From Lentzea aerocolonigenes (lineage in GTDB: Bacteria; Actinomycetota; Actinomycetes; Mycobacteriales; Pseudonocardiaceae), in contig NZ_JYJG01000016.1 in the NCBI RefSeq assembly GCF_000955955.1, positions 62,001-126,000 on the forward strand: a DNA stretch of 64,000 nucleotides, read 5' to 3'. The position numbers and the translations under genes were made by a program. The notes below the pieces were generated by a model that searched no databases, was not told the origin of the DNA, and saw only the letters and a program-made list of their open reading frames with translations. Positions within the stretch are counted from its first letter, which is position 1. The number at the start of each line of letters is the position of its first letter. Below are positions 8,612-18,280 of the stretch, in pieces.

Positions 8612-9949
8612 GTGCTGCTCACCATGACCACCACCCACCAGCCGGCGACCGATCTCGGTCACCTGCTGCACAAACACCCGGACCGGGCTCAGTCCTTCAC
8701 GACGAGCTCGGGTGTCGCGCACGTCTTCTACCCGAAGGCGACGAACGAGGAGTGCACGGTCGCGCTGCTCCTCGAGGTCGACCCCATCGCGCTGGTCCGA
8801 GGTCCCGGCAGCACGCTCACCCAATACGTCAACGACCGCCCCTACGCGGCCGGCTCGTTGCTGACGGTCGCGCTCGGCAGTGTGTTCCGCACCGCGATGA
8901 ACGGACGGTCGGAGAGCTACCCGGAGCTCGCGCAGACCCCGATTCCGCTGGTCATCCGCATCCCGGCGCTGCCGCACAAGCTCGCGGAACGGCTGTTCAC
9001 GCCGCTGGGCTGGGAAGTCCGGATCAACGAACACGGCGACTCGCGGTACGGCGACGTCACGCTCACCGGCACGGTGAAGCTCAGCGACGCGCTCAAACAC
9101 CTCTACGTGCTGCTGCCCGTGCTCGACGGCGGCAAGCACTACTGGGTCGCGGCCGACGAGGTCGACAAGCTGCTCAAGGCCGGTGACGGCTGGCTGGCAG
9201 CTCACCCGGACAAGGAGCTGATCACCACCAGGTACCTGGCCCGGAAGCGCCCGCTCGTGCTGTCCGCGCTGGAACGCCTCGCCGAGGTCGACGAGGTCGA
9301 GCCGGAGGAGCTGGACAACGCGCTCGCGGAACCGAAGATCTCCCTTGCCAGACAGCGCAAAGAAGCCGTGATCAAGGCCCTGAAGGAGGCACGGGCCAAG
9401 CGCGTGCTCGATCTCGGCTGCGGGGGCGGCGCGTTGCTGCGCGAGCTCATCACGGAGCCTGAGTTCACCGAGATCCACGGCGTCGACGTGTCCGCGAAGG
9501 CGTTGCAGGAGGCCGCGCGCAAGCTGCGGCTCGACCGCATGCCCGACCGCACCCGCGAGCGGATCACGTTGCGGCAGTCGGCTTTGACGTACGCCGACAC
9601 CGAGCTCGCCGGCTACGACGCGGCCGTGCTGATGGAGGTCGTCGAGCACGTCGACCCGTCGCGCCTGCCCGCGCTGGAGCACTCGGTGTTCGCGGTGGCG
9701 CGGCCGGCGACGGTGCTGGTGACGACGCCGAACGTCGAGTACAACGCGCTGTTCGAAACGTTGCCGGCCGGCCAGATGCGCCATTCCGACCACCGTTTCG
9801 AGTGGACTCGGGCAGAGTTCGCGCAGTGGGCGGAGGGCGTCGCTTCGCGGCGCGGCTACCGCGTGAAGTACGTGGGAATCGGGCCGGAGGACGCCGAACG
9901 CGGCGCTCCGACCCAGATGGCGGTGTTCAGCTTGGGGGACGAGAACTGA
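8612..9949 (+). CDS. hen1: 3'-terminal RNA ribose 2'-O-methyltransferase Hen1
   Basis: Adds a 2'-O-methyl group to the 3'-terminal ribose of broken RNA during repair, so that the rejoined junction resists re-cleavage by the same ribotoxin. The C-terminal half is an S-adenosylmethionine methyltransferase: VLDLGCGGGALLREL is the AdoMet loop, and EVVEHVD supplies the metal-binding Glu/His residues typical of Hen1. The N-terminal ~240 residues are the bacterial Hen1 domain that stimulates Pnkp ligation. I placed the start at the GTG at 8612 (MLLTMTTTHQPATDLG), which matches the family N-terminus. The TGA overlaps the ATG of pnkp (TGATG), so the two are translationally coupled. Confidence 0.95.
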   Translation: MLLTMTTTHQPATDLGHLLHKHPDRAQSFTTSSGVAHVFYPKATNEECTVALLLEVDPIALVRGPGSTLTQYVNDRPYAAGSLLTVALGSVFRTAMNGRSESYPELAQTPIPLVIRIPALPHKLAERLFTPLGWEVRINEHGDSRYGDVTLTGTVKLSDALKHLYVLLPVLDGGKHYWVAADEVDKLLKAGDGWLAAHPDKELITTRYLARKRPLVLSALERLAEVDEVEPEELDNALAEPKISLARQRKEAVIKALKEARAKRVLDLGCGGGALLRELITEPEFTEIHGVDVSAKALQEAARKLRLDRMPDRTRERITLRQSALTYADTELAGYDAAVLMEVVEHVDPSRLPALEHSVFAVARPATVLVTTPNVEYNALFETLPAGQMRHSDHRFEWTRAEFAQWAEGVASRRGYRVKYVGIGPEDAERGAPTQMAVFSLGDEN

Positions 9950-12408
9950 TGGACCTGAAGATTCCAGACCTGTGCTTGGTGGTGCTGATCGGCGCCTCGG
10001 GTTCCGGCAAGTCCACGTTCGCGCGCAAGCACTTCCTCCCCACGCAGGTGCTGTCGAGCGACTACTTCCGCGGGCTCGTGTCCGACGACGAGAACGACCA
10101 GTCGGCGTCCGCGGCGGCGTTCGACGTACTGCACTACGTTGCGGCGAAACGGCTTGAGGCCGGCAAGGTCACCGTCATCGACGCGACCAACGTGCAGGCG
10201 CCGGACCGCGCCAAGCTGATCGAGGTCGCGAAGAAGGCCAACGTGCTGCCGGTCGCGATCGTGCTCGACACGCCGACCGACGTGTGCCTCAAGCGCAACG
10301 CTTCCAGGCCGGACCGGGACTTCGGCGCGCACGTCGTCAAGCGGCACCGGGCGGCGTTGCAGCGGTCGTTGAAGTTCCTCGGCAAGGAGGGCTTCAAACG
10401 CGTCCACGTACTGCACTCCGAGTCCGATGTGGACAATTCCGTCATCGTGTACGAGAGGCTGTTCAACGACCTCAGGCACGAGACCGGTCCGTTCGACGTG
10501 ATCGGTGACGTGCACGGCTGCCGCGCCGAGCTGGAGGAGCTGCTCGTCGAACTCGGGTACACGCTGGTCCGCGACGCCGAAGACCGTTCGGTCGACGCGA
10601 TCCCGCCGGACAACCGCAAGGCGGTGTTCGTCGGCGACCTCGTGGACCGCGGCCCGGACACTCCTGGCGTGCTACGGCTCGTCATGGGGATGGTCGGCAA
10701 CGGCCACGCCCTCAGCGTGCGCGGAAACCACGAGGAGAAGCTCGTCCGGGCGTTGCGCGGGCACAAGGTGACGGTCCGGCACGGGCTGGAGAAGTCGCTG
10801 GAGCAGCTCGCGCACGAGACGCCCGAGTTCCGGCGCGCCGCGGAGAAGTTCTGCGACGGCCTTGTCGCGCACTACGTCCTCGACGACGGGAACCTCGTTG
10901 TGGCGCACGCGGGTCTGCCCGAGCGCTACCACGGTCGCGCGTCGGCGAAGGTGCGCAGTTTCGCGCTGTACGGCGACACGACCGGTGAGACCGACGAGTA
11001 CGGACTGCCGGTGCGTCTCCCGTGGGCGAACGACTACCGCGGTTCGGCGATGGTGCTCTACGGGCACGTGCTGGTGCCGGAGGCCGAGTGGATCAACAAC
11101 ACCATGTGCCTCGAAACCGGTGTGGTGTTCGGCGGCAAGCTGACCGCGTTGCGCTACCCGGAGAAGGATCTCGTCTCCGTCAAGGCGCACCAGACCTGGT
11201 ACGAGAACGAATGGCCGTTCCCACCGCCGGTCGCGGAACGCGCACCGGACGTGTTGGCGTTGACCGACGTCACCGGCCTGCGCCGGATCGAGACCTCGGT
11301 GATGGGTGCGGTGACGATCCGCGCGGAGCAGTCGGCTTCAGCACTCGAGGTGATGAGCCGGTTCGCGATCGACCCGCACGACCTGCTGTACCTGCCGCCG
11401 ACGATGGCTCCTTGTGCGACCTCGCCGCGCGACGACGTGCTGGAGCACCCCGACCAGGCGTTCACGGAGTACGCGGCTGCCGGTGTCTCGCAGGTGATCT
11501 GCGAGGAGAAGCACATGGGGTCGCGTGCGGTGCTGTTGGTGCGCAGGGAGGGTGGTGCGATCTACACGCGCACCGGACGGACGTTCTTCGACGGCGCGCT
11601 GGGTGAAGAGCTGCTGGACCGCGTACGGGACGGCGCCAAGCCGTTGTTCGACGAGCTCAGCACCGACTGGCTGCTGCTCGACGCCGAGCTGATGCCGTGG
11701 AACGCCAAGGCTTCCGGGCTGATCCGCGAGCAGTACGCGGCGGTCGGCGCGGCAGCGGTCGGCGCGCTTCCCGTGGCTGTGTCCGCTTTGGAGACGGCTG
11801 CTGGTCGTGGTGTCGACGTGTCGGAACTGTTGGCGCGCACATCGCAGCGGGCCTCGAACGCTGAGGCTTACCGGAAGGCGTACGAGCGGTACTGCTGGCC
11901 GACCGAGGGACTGGACGGCGTGCGGATCGCGCCGTTCCAGCTGCTGGCGGCCGAGGGGCAGACGTTCCACGACCGTTCGCACCTGTGGCACCTGGAGACG
12001 CTGAGCAAGCTGGCAGGCCCGTTGTTCCAGCAGACCCGGCACCTCGTGGTCGACACGGCGGATCCCGCCGCGGGTGTGAAGTGGTGGGAGGAACTGACGG
12101 CAGAGGGCGGCGAGGGCATGGTCGTGAAGCCGCTGCAGAACCTGACGGGTCGCGTGCAGCCGGGTGTGAAGGTGCGCGGCCGCGAGTACCTGCGGATCAT
12201 CTACGGCCCGGACTACACCGAGCCGCAGAACCTGCAGCGACTGCGCAAGCGGAGTCTCGGCCGCAAGCGCGGGCTGGCGCTGCGCGAGTACGCCCTGGGC
12301 ATCGAGGCGCTGGAACGCGCCGCGCGCGGCGAGCCCTTGTGGCGCGTGCACGAATGCGTTTTCGGTGTGCTGGCGCTGGAATCGGAACCGGTGGACCCAC
12401 GACTGTGA
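9949..12408 (+). CDS. pnkp: polynucleotide kinase-phosphatase-ligase Pnkp
   Basis: End-healing and sealing enzyme of the bacterial Pnkp/Hen1 RNA-repair system, 819 residues. Three domains follow in order. The 5'-kinase carries the P-loop GASGSGKST near residue 15. The 2',3'-phosphatase of the metallophosphoesterase fold carries GDVHGC near 187, GDLVDRG near 227 and GNHE. The C-terminal adenylyltransferase has its nucleophilic lysine in EKHMGSRAV near 521 and later motifs GEGMVVKP and VKVRGREYLRIIYG. All key motifs look intact. The ATG at 9949 overlaps the hen1 stop. The last base before its own TGA begins the GTG of the next gene. Confidence 0.95.
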   Translation: MDLKIPDLCLVVLIGASGSGKSTFARKHFLPTQVLSSDYFRGLVSDDENDQSASAAAFDVLHYVAAKRLEAGKVTVIDATNVQAPDRAKLIEVAKKANVLPVAIVLDTPTDVCLKRNASRPDRDFGAHVVKRHRAALQRSLKFLGKEGFKRVHVLHSESDVDNSVIVYERLFNDLRHETGPFDVIGDVHGCRAELEELLVELGYTLVRDAEDRSVDAIPPDNRKAVFVGDLVDRGPDTPGVLRLVMGMVGNGHALSVRGNHEEKLVRALRGHKVTVRHGLEKSLEQLAHETPEFRRAAEKFCDGLVAHYVLDDGNLVVAHAGLPERYHGRASAKVRSFALYGDTTGETDEYGLPVRLPWANDYRGSAMVLYGHVLVPEAEWINNTMCLETGVVFGGKLTALRYPEKDLVSVKAHQTWYENEWPFPPPVAERAPDVLALTDVTGLRRIETSVMGAVTIRAEQSASALEVMSRFAIDPHDLLYLPPTMAPCATSPRDDVLEHPDQAFTEYAAAGVSQVICEEKHMGSRAVLLVRREGGAIYTRTGRTFFDGALGEELLDRVRDGAKPLFDELSTDWLLLDAELMPWNAKASGLIREQYAAVGAAAVGALPVAVSALETAAGRGVDVSELLARTSQRASNAEAYRKAYERYCWPTEGLDGVRIAPFQLLAAEGQTFHDRSHLWHLETLSKLAGPLFQQTRHLVVDTADPAAGVKWWEELTAEGGEGMVVKPLQNLTGRVQPGVKVRGREYLRIIYGPDYTEPQNLQRLRKRSLGRKRGLALREYALGIEALERAARGEPLWRVHECVFGVLALESEPVDPRL

Positions 12409-13019
12409 TTCTCGAAGCGATCATCGGTTCGCACGCCTACGGGCTGGCGACCGAGGAGTCCGATGTAGACAGACGAGGTGTGTTCGTCGCACCCACGGAG
12501 TCGTTCTGGCGCCTGGACAAGCCACCGACGAGCGTCGAGGGCCCGGAACCGGAACGGCTCAGCTGGGAGGTCGAGCACTTCTGCAAGCTGGCGCTGAAGT
12601 CGAACCCGACCGTGCTCGAAACGCTGGTGAGCCCGTTGGTCGAGATCTGCACGCCGCTGGGAGAGGAACTGCGGGCGCTGCTGCCCGCGTTCCTGTCCCG
12701 GTACGCGGTGCGGGCGTACACGCGCGCGACGGAGATGCAGCTGTCGCGCGCGGGCCGCAACCTGAAGCCCAAGCAGCTCATGCACGTCGTGCGGCTGCGG
12801 CTGCTCGGCTTGCACCTGGTGCGCACGGGTGAGCTCGACATCCGAGCGGACCGCGAGCTCCTCAAGATCCGGAATGAGGAGATGCGCTGGGACGACGCGG
12901 TCAAGTGGGCACATCAGCTCGGCGACGAGCTGGCGAACGCCGAAGGACCGTTGCCCGAGGACCCGGATCGGGCACGGGTGGACGATTGGCTGGTCTCGGT
13001 GCGCAGGAGGGCGTTGTGA
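12405..13019 (+). CDS. nucleotidyltransferase of the RNA-repair operon, first copy
   Basis: 204 residues. The N-terminus carries the polymerase-beta superfamily signature GSHAYGLATEESDVDRRG, in which the two Asp of S-D-V-D should bind metal. A third acidic residue is available in PEPERLSWEVEHF. The remainder is helical, with a conserved SNPTVLETLVSP stretch. The family resembles predicted nucleotidyltransferases of COG3541 (YcgL-like). It starts at a GTG at 12405 overlapping the pnkp stop, so it is coupled to the repair enzymes. Position suggests it acts on RNA ends, for example by adding or removing nucleotides before ligation; that is inference. Confidence 0.85.
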   Translation: MILEAIIGSHAYGLATEESDVDRRGVFVAPTESFWRLDKPPTSVEGPEPERLSWEVEHFCKLALKSNPTVLETLVSPLVEICTPLGEELRALLPAFLSRYAVRAYTRATEMQLSRAGRNLKPKQLMHVVRLRLLGLHLVRTGELDIRADRELLKIRNEEMRWDDAVKWAHQLGDELANAEGPLPEDPDRARVDDWLVSVRRRAL

Positions 13020-13774
13020 GCTACGAGGTTCCAGACCTGAGCGCGGTCGTCGCGGAGCAGTCGCACGACCTGCTCTTCGCGACCGTGTCCGGCGCGCACC
13101 TGTACGGCTTCCCGTCGCGCGACTCGGACGTGGATCTGCGCGGCGTGCACGTCCTGCCGCTCGCAGAGGTCGTCGGGCTGAAGCACGGCCCGGAGACCAA
13201 GGAGCGCATGTGGGTGCGCGACGGCGTCGAGATCGACCTGGTCACGCACGACGTGGAGAAGTTCTGCCGGCTGCTGACGCGCCCCAACGGTTACGTGCTG
13301 GAGCAGCTGCTCTCGCCTCTGGTGGTGCACACCACCGAGGGCCACCGGAAGCTGGCCGAGCTCGCCGCGGGGTGTCTGACGTCACGGCACGGGCACCACT
13401 ACCGCGGGTTCGCCGTGACCCAGTGGCGGCTGTTCGAGCGGACCGGCGAGATCAAGCCGCTGCTCTACACGTTCCGCGCGCTGCTGACCGGCGTGCACTT
13501 GATGCGCACCGGCGAGGTCGTCGCGCACCTGCCGACGTTGCTGGAGAAGCTCGACGGGCCGGACTACCTGACCGCGCTGGTCGAGGCCAAGATCCTCGGC
13601 GAGCACCGGGCGCTGGCGGGCGTCGCGGAACGGCCGGCGCCAGAGCGGCTGGAGGCGGACCTCGCGCACTGGCAGGAAGAACTGCAGGTCGCGCGGATGA
13701 CGACCGACCTGCCCGAGCACCCGCCGGCATTCGAGGCGGTGCACGAGTTCGTGGTCGCGACGCGGCTGAGTTAG
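13016..13774 (+). CDS. nucleotidyltransferase of the RNA-repair operon, second copy
   Basis: 252 residues, a paralogue of the preceding protein. It has the same active-site pattern in slightly varied form (SGAHLYGFPSRDSDVDLRG), and a clear third acidic residue in GVEIDLVTHDVEKF. A C-terminal helical region (ERLEADLAHWQEELQVARM) is absent from the first copy. It starts at a GTG at 13016 overlapping the previous stop, which makes four genes in one coupled operon. Its last bases overlap the stop of the convergent small membrane-protein gene. Two distinct copies side by side suggest a heteromer or two substrates (inference). Confidence 0.85.
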   Translation: MSYEVPDLSAVVAEQSHDLLFATVSGAHLYGFPSRDSDVDLRGVHVLPLAEVVGLKHGPETKERMWVRDGVEIDLVTHDVEKFCRLLTRPNGYVLEQLLSPLVVHTTEGHRKLAELAAGCLTSRHGHHYRGFAVTQWRLFERTGEIKPLLYTFRALLTGVHLMRTGEVVAHLPTLLEKLDGPDYLTALVEAKILGEHRALAGVAERPAPERLEADLAHWQEELQVARMTTDLPEHPPAFEAVHEFVVATRLS

Positions 13775-14034
13775 TCCTTCTTCTCGGCCGGCGTCTCGGG
13801 CTTCTCGTCGGAAGCCGGCTCGTCGAACGACGCCGGCACCCGCTTGAGGTGCTTGTTCATCGACTTGACGAGGAAGAAGACCGCGATGAAGAAGACGATC
13901 AGCAGGACGAGGCCGACCGGGGAGGACTTGCCGAAGTCCTCGCCCTGGCCGCCCTTGTCGTTCTCGTTCGTGTTCGACGGCTGCACGGCGACGAGCGCCA
14001 CCGTGTTGCCGAGCGAGAAATCTGGGGAGAGCAC
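13771..14034 (-). CDS. small single-pass membrane protein next to mca (87 aa)
   Basis: One strong membrane helix (VGLVLLIVFFIAVFFLV) near residues 40-57 follows a polar Asn/Gly/Asp-rich segment. After it comes a charged tail ending in PETPAEKKD. Function is unknown. A small membrane protein directly downstream of mca is a recurrent arrangement in actinobacteria (Rv1083 beside mca in Mycobacterium, from memory). It starts at a GTG 2 bp after the mca stop, so it is probably co-transcribed and co-translated with mca. Its stop overlaps that of the convergent nucleotidyltransferase gene. Confidence 0.8.
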   Translation of the reverse strand: MLSPDFSLGNTVALVAVQPSNTNENDKGGQGEDFGKSSPVGLVLLIVFFIAVFFLVKSMNKHLKRVPASFDEPASDEKPETPAEKKD

Positions 14035-14036
14035 CC

Positions 14037-14906
14037 CTAGACCTTAACTCCGGCGAACAGGTCGTTCTCCGGCAGCGTCGAGTCGACGGCGGAGCGCACG
14101 AGCTCGTACTCCTCGGTCGGCCACACCTCACGCTGCAGGTCCTGCGGGATCGCGAACCAGCGGCTGGTCGGGTCGATCTGGGTGGCGTGGGCCTTGAGGG
14201 CCTCGTCCCGGATCTCGAAGTACTCGGCGCACTCGACCTGCGTGGTCACCCGGTCCATCACGTCGGGACGGTTGGCGTCCCAGTTCGCGAGCCACTCGGT
14301 GTACGGCGACTCGAGACCACGAGCCTCCATGGCCTCGTGGAACGCCTGCAGCTTCGCGCGTGAGAACCCGTGCCCGTAGTAGACCTTCTGCACCTCCCAC
14401 GCCGAGCCCAGCGAGGGGTCGAACGCGGGATCCGCGGCGGCGTCCAGCGCGGCCATCGAGATCTCGTGCGTGCGGATGTGGTCAGGGTGCGGGTATCCGC
14501 CGTTCTCGTCGTACGTCACGACGACGTGCGGCCGGAAGTCGCGAATCGCCTCCACCAGCGACGGGACGGACTCCTCCAGCGGCACCAGGGCGAAGCAGCC
14601 CTCCGGCAGCGGTGGCTTCGGGTCGCCCTCTGGCAGGCCCGAGTCCTTGAAGCCCAGCCAGCGGTGCTGGATGCCGAGGATCTTGGCCGCGCGGGCCATC
14701 TCCTCGCGGCGGATCTCGATGATGTTCTCCAGCACGTCCGGCCTGTCCATCGCCGGATTCAACACACTGCCCGCGCCACCGTCGGTACAGGTCACGACCA
14801 TCACGTCGTGCCCTTCGGCGATGTAGCGGGCCATCGTGGCCGCGCCCTTGCTCGACTCGTCGTCGGGATGTGCGTGCACTGCCATAAGGCGCAGCTTTTC
14901 GGCCAT
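14037..14906 (-). CDS. mca: mycothiol S-conjugate amidase Mca
   Basis: Zinc amidase that cleaves mycothiol S-conjugates to a mercapturic acid and GlcN-Ins, a detoxification step unique to mycothiol-producing actinobacteria. The family metal-binding motif AHPDDESSKGAAT is at residues 11-23 and the second zinc histidine region is GGYPHPDHIRTHE. The length of 289 residues is typical. The ATG at 14906 is chosen because it gives MAEKLRLMAVHAHPDDE; the longer frame to 14945 lacks family similarity. It diverges from the DUF4307 gene, an arrangement also seen in mycobacteria. Confidence 0.93.
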   Translation of the reverse strand: MAEKLRLMAVHAHPDDESSKGAATMARYIAEGHDVMVVTCTDGGAGSVLNPAMDRPDVLENIIEIRREEMARAAKILGIQHRWLGFKDSGLPEGDPKPPLPEGCFALVPLEESVPSLVEAIRDFRPHVVVTYDENGGYPHPDHIRTHEISMAALDAAADPAFDPSLGSAWEVQKVYYGHGFSRAKLQAFHEAMEARGLESPYTEWLANWDANRPDVMDRVTTQVECAEYFEIRDEALKAHATQIDPTSRWFAIPQDLQREVWPTEEYELVRSAVDSTLPENDLFAGVKV

Positions 14907-15001
14907 GACCCCCGTGGTCCTCCTGTGTGAACGGTCCTGCGACACTCAACAACTGAACGTCAGGCCACATTGTTCCCCAGCGGGTGAGGAGGCGCGGGAA
15001 A

Positions 15002-15424
15002 GTGTCGCAACGCGCGCTCCCCGAGGGACGCTACGGCAACAGCACTCGCAGGCCGCTCAACAAGTGGGCGCGCTGGCTGTTACTCGCTGTAGCCGTGGCC
15101 GTAGGTGCCGTGGTCGCCTTCGTCGGTTACCGAAATCTCGGCACAAAGCCGATCGAGGCGAAGCAGACGACGTTCATCCTCCTCGGCGACGACAGCGTGA
15201 AGGTCAGTTTCGAGGTTTCCCGAGATCAACCGGAGCGAGCAGCCGTCTGCATCATTCGGGCCCGGTCCAAGGACGGGGACGAAGCGGGCAGACGCGAAGT
15301 TCTGGTTCCTCCAGGGAATTCCGTCGTCGTCGAGACAACAGTTCTCCGCACCTCGAAGCCGCCGGTCACCGGCGAGGTGTTCGGGTGCTCCTACCAGGTT
15401 CCCGCCTACTTGTCCACGACCTAG
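15002..15424 (+). CDS. DUF4307 membrane-anchored protein
   Basis: 140 residues with the DUF4307 layout: an N-terminal PEGRYG motif, one membrane helix ([19 protein letters not shown]), then an extracellular beta-rich domain with two cysteines. Function is unknown; the family is confined to actinobacteria and sits between mca and greA. The GTG at 15002 is used because a GGAGG site lies about 9 bp upstream; an in-frame GTG at 14984 would lie on top of that site. A rare TTA leucine codon occurs at 15080-15082. A T-tailed terminator follows before greA. Confidence 0.85.
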   Translation: MSQRALPEGRYGNSTRRPLNKWARWLLLAVAVAVGAVVAFVGYRNLGTKPIEAKQTTFILLGDDSVKVSFEVSRDQPERAAVCIIRARSKDGDEAGRREVLVPPGNSVVVETTVLRTSKPPVTGEVFGCSYQVPAYLSTT

Positions 15425-15516
15425 CGGCCAAGCGGGTGATCTGCGGTTTAAACGGCGAGATGCGGAACAAATCGCCGTCGCTGAACGTTGTCTCCGTGTT
15501 ACTATTGCCGCTCAAG

Positions 15517-15543
15517 CACGGCCCCGGCGCGGGCCGTGTTTTT
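15517..15543 (+). terminator. rho-independent terminator after the DUF4307 gene
   Basis: CACGGCC at 15517-15523 pairs with GGCCGTG at 15532-15538 and is followed by five T residues. It separates the DUF4307 gene from greA, so greA must have its own promoter or depend on read-through. Confidence 0.75.
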
Positions 15544-15617
15544 CCGTTCCGAGCCCCAGGCCCGGGAACTATCTGGTGCACACGCATGCACCAGAGCAAG
15601 ACGAGGAGTTGGTGACC

Positions 15618-16106
15618 GTGAGCGACACCCAGGTGACCTGGCTGACCCAGGAGGCCTACGACCGGCTCAAGGCTGAGCTGGACGAACTGATCGCGTACCG
15701 CCCGGTCATGGCTGCCGAGATCAACGCCCGTCGCGAAGAGGGCGACCTCCGCGAGAACGGCGGCTACCACGCGGCTCGCGAGGAGCAGGGCAAGCAGGAG
15801 GCGCGCATCCGCCAGCTGCACGAGCTGCTCCAGGCCGCGAAGGTCGGCGAGGCTCCCACCACGAAGGGTGTCGCGGCGCCGGGCACGGTGCTCACGATCC
15901 GCTACGACGGGGACGACGAGACGGAGACCTTCCTGCTCGCGACCCGCGAAGAGGGCGCGCACGGCGAGATGGAGGTCTACTCCCCGCTGTCGCCGCTCGG
16001 CAAGGCGCTCAACGGCGCGAAGGACGGCGAGACCGTCTCCTACGAGCTTCCGAACGGCAAGCAGCAGAAGGTCACGCTGATCTCCGCGGTGCCTTACCAG
16101 GCGTAG
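15618..16106 (+). CDS. greA: transcription elongation factor GreA
   Basis: Rescues backtracked RNA polymerase by stimulating transcript cleavage. The N-terminal coiled coil contains the acidic tip region ([23 protein letters not shown]), and the C-terminal FKBP-like domain includes [23 protein letters not shown]. The length of 162 residues matches the family. A GTG at 15618 with GAGGAG at 15603-15608 is the best start; a GTG at 15612 is too close to that site. Confidence 0.95.
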   Translation: MSDTQVTWLTQEAYDRLKAELDELIAYRPVMAAEINARREEGDLRENGGYHAAREEQGKQEARIRQLHELLQAAKVGEAPTTKGVAAPGTVLTIRYDGDDETETFLLATREEGAHGEMEVYSPLSPLGKALNGAKDGETVSYELPNGKQQKVTLISAVPYQA

Positions 16107-16124
16107 TCACGCCACAAAACGTGC

Positions 16125-16156
16125 GAAGGGCCGGTCACTTCGGTGGCCGGCCCTTC
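16125..16156. terminator. bidirectional terminator between greA and the Lrp gene
   Basis: A 14-bp stem with a stable TTCG tetraloop: GAAGGGCCGGTCAC pairs with GTGGCCGGCCCTTC, with one U-G wobble. It lies between convergent genes and includes the last codons of the Lrp gene. Confidence 0.8.
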
Positions 16157-16644
16157 ACGCGTTCCAGGAGTGGCCGCACGCGTGGGGGCACGGGAGTCGA
16201 CAAAGCGATAGACGTCGACAAGCGGCGCACGTGCGGCACGTCCACGACGTGATCGACCACGCGCTGCAGGTCCGCGTTCGACCTCGCGACGATGCGCATG
16301 AAGAGGTCGCCCTGCCCGGTCGTCGCGTGCACCTCGCACACCTCGGGAATCGCGGCCAGCCCCTCGCACACCTCGGCACGCCGTCCCTGGGCGATTTCCA
16401 CCACCGCGAACGCCGTCAGCCCGTACCCCATCGCGCCCAGATCGAGCGCCGGCGGGAACCCGGTGAGCACGGCGCGTTCGACCAACCGGTCCAGCCGGGC
16501 CTGTACGGTTCCGCGCGCGACACCGAGCCGGCGGGAGCATTCGAGGACGCCGAGGCGGGGCTCGTCGGTCAGCAGCAACAGCAGCCGCGCGTCCAGTTCG
16601 TCCACGGGCTGGTCAGAGTGCTCACTCTGTTGGTCAACAACCAT
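16135..16644 (-). CDS. Lrp/AsnC-family transcriptional regulator
   Basis: An N-terminal winged helix-turn-helix (LGVLECSRRLGVARGTVQARLDRL) is followed by an RAM/ligand-binding domain (EVHATTGQGDLFMRIVARS). The length of 169 residues is normal. It diverges from hppD, and Lrp-type proteins in this position commonly respond to tyrosine or phenylalanine and control aromatic catabolism; that link is inference. A TATAGT-like -10 box lies only 5 bp before its ATG, so its message may be leaderless. Confidence 0.9.
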   Translation of the reverse strand: MVVDQQSEHSDQPVDELDARLLLLLTDEPRLGVLECSRRLGVARGTVQARLDRLVERAVLTGFPPALDLGAMGYGLTAFAVVEIAQGRRAEVCEGLAAIPEVCEVHATTGQGDLFMRIVARSNADLQRVVDHVVDVPHVRRLSTSIALSTPVPPRVRPLLERVKGRPPK

Positions 16645-17900
<1,256 letters not shown>

Positions 17901-17954
17901 TGGCGTTCCCCCGGTAAGGTGCTTTACGGGGGATACACATCGTGGGGAGGTGGC

Positions 17955-18203
17955 ATGGCACTCGTACGACGCGTGGCCGCGGTGATTCCGCTGGTCGGAG
18001 CCGTGACCACGGCTGCGGCACTGACCGGAGCGGCGTTCCTGACCGTGGCGCACGCCGGGTGTGACGAGGCCGGCCGCTTCGTCCGCAACGGCGAGTCGAT
18101 CGAGTTCGTCGGCGGCTGTGTCAACGGCGCCGACCTCCCGTCGGCACCGACTGCGGACAACGCTGAGAACGTGGACAGGTTCGGCGGCTCCAAGAAGCCG
18201 TGA
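17955..18203 (+). CDS. small secreted or membrane-anchored protein (82 aa)
   Basis: Not recognised. The ATG at 17955 has GGGAGGTGG directly upstream. Residues 6-35 form a hydrophobic signal-type segment ending near TVAHAG. The mature part of about 47 residues has two cysteines (AGCDEAG and VGGCVNG) that could form a disulphide, then an acidic, Asn-rich tail ending GGSKKP. It lies 54 bp after hppD on the same strand and before a strong terminator, so co-transcription is possible. Confidence 0.7.
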   Translation: MALVRRVAAVIPLVGAVTTAAALTGAAFLTVAHAGCDEAGRFVRNGESIEFVGGCVNGADLPSAPTADNAENVDRFGGSKKP

Positions 18204-18210
18204 TGCGCTG

Positions 18211-18263
18211 AGGGCGTCTGCAAGTACTACCAACTCGCAGTTGGCGGTACTTGCAGACGCCCT
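18211..18263. terminator. long two-part hairpin terminator
   Basis: A perfect 17-bp outer stem (18211-18227 with 18247-18263), then a 2x2 internal loop, then a 6-bp inner stem CCAACT/AGTTGG closing a CGC loop. A short T run follows on the plus strand. It separates the small secreted-protein gene from the convergent metB gene. Confidence 0.8.
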
Positions 18264-18280
18264 TTCGCGTTGCCGAAACC

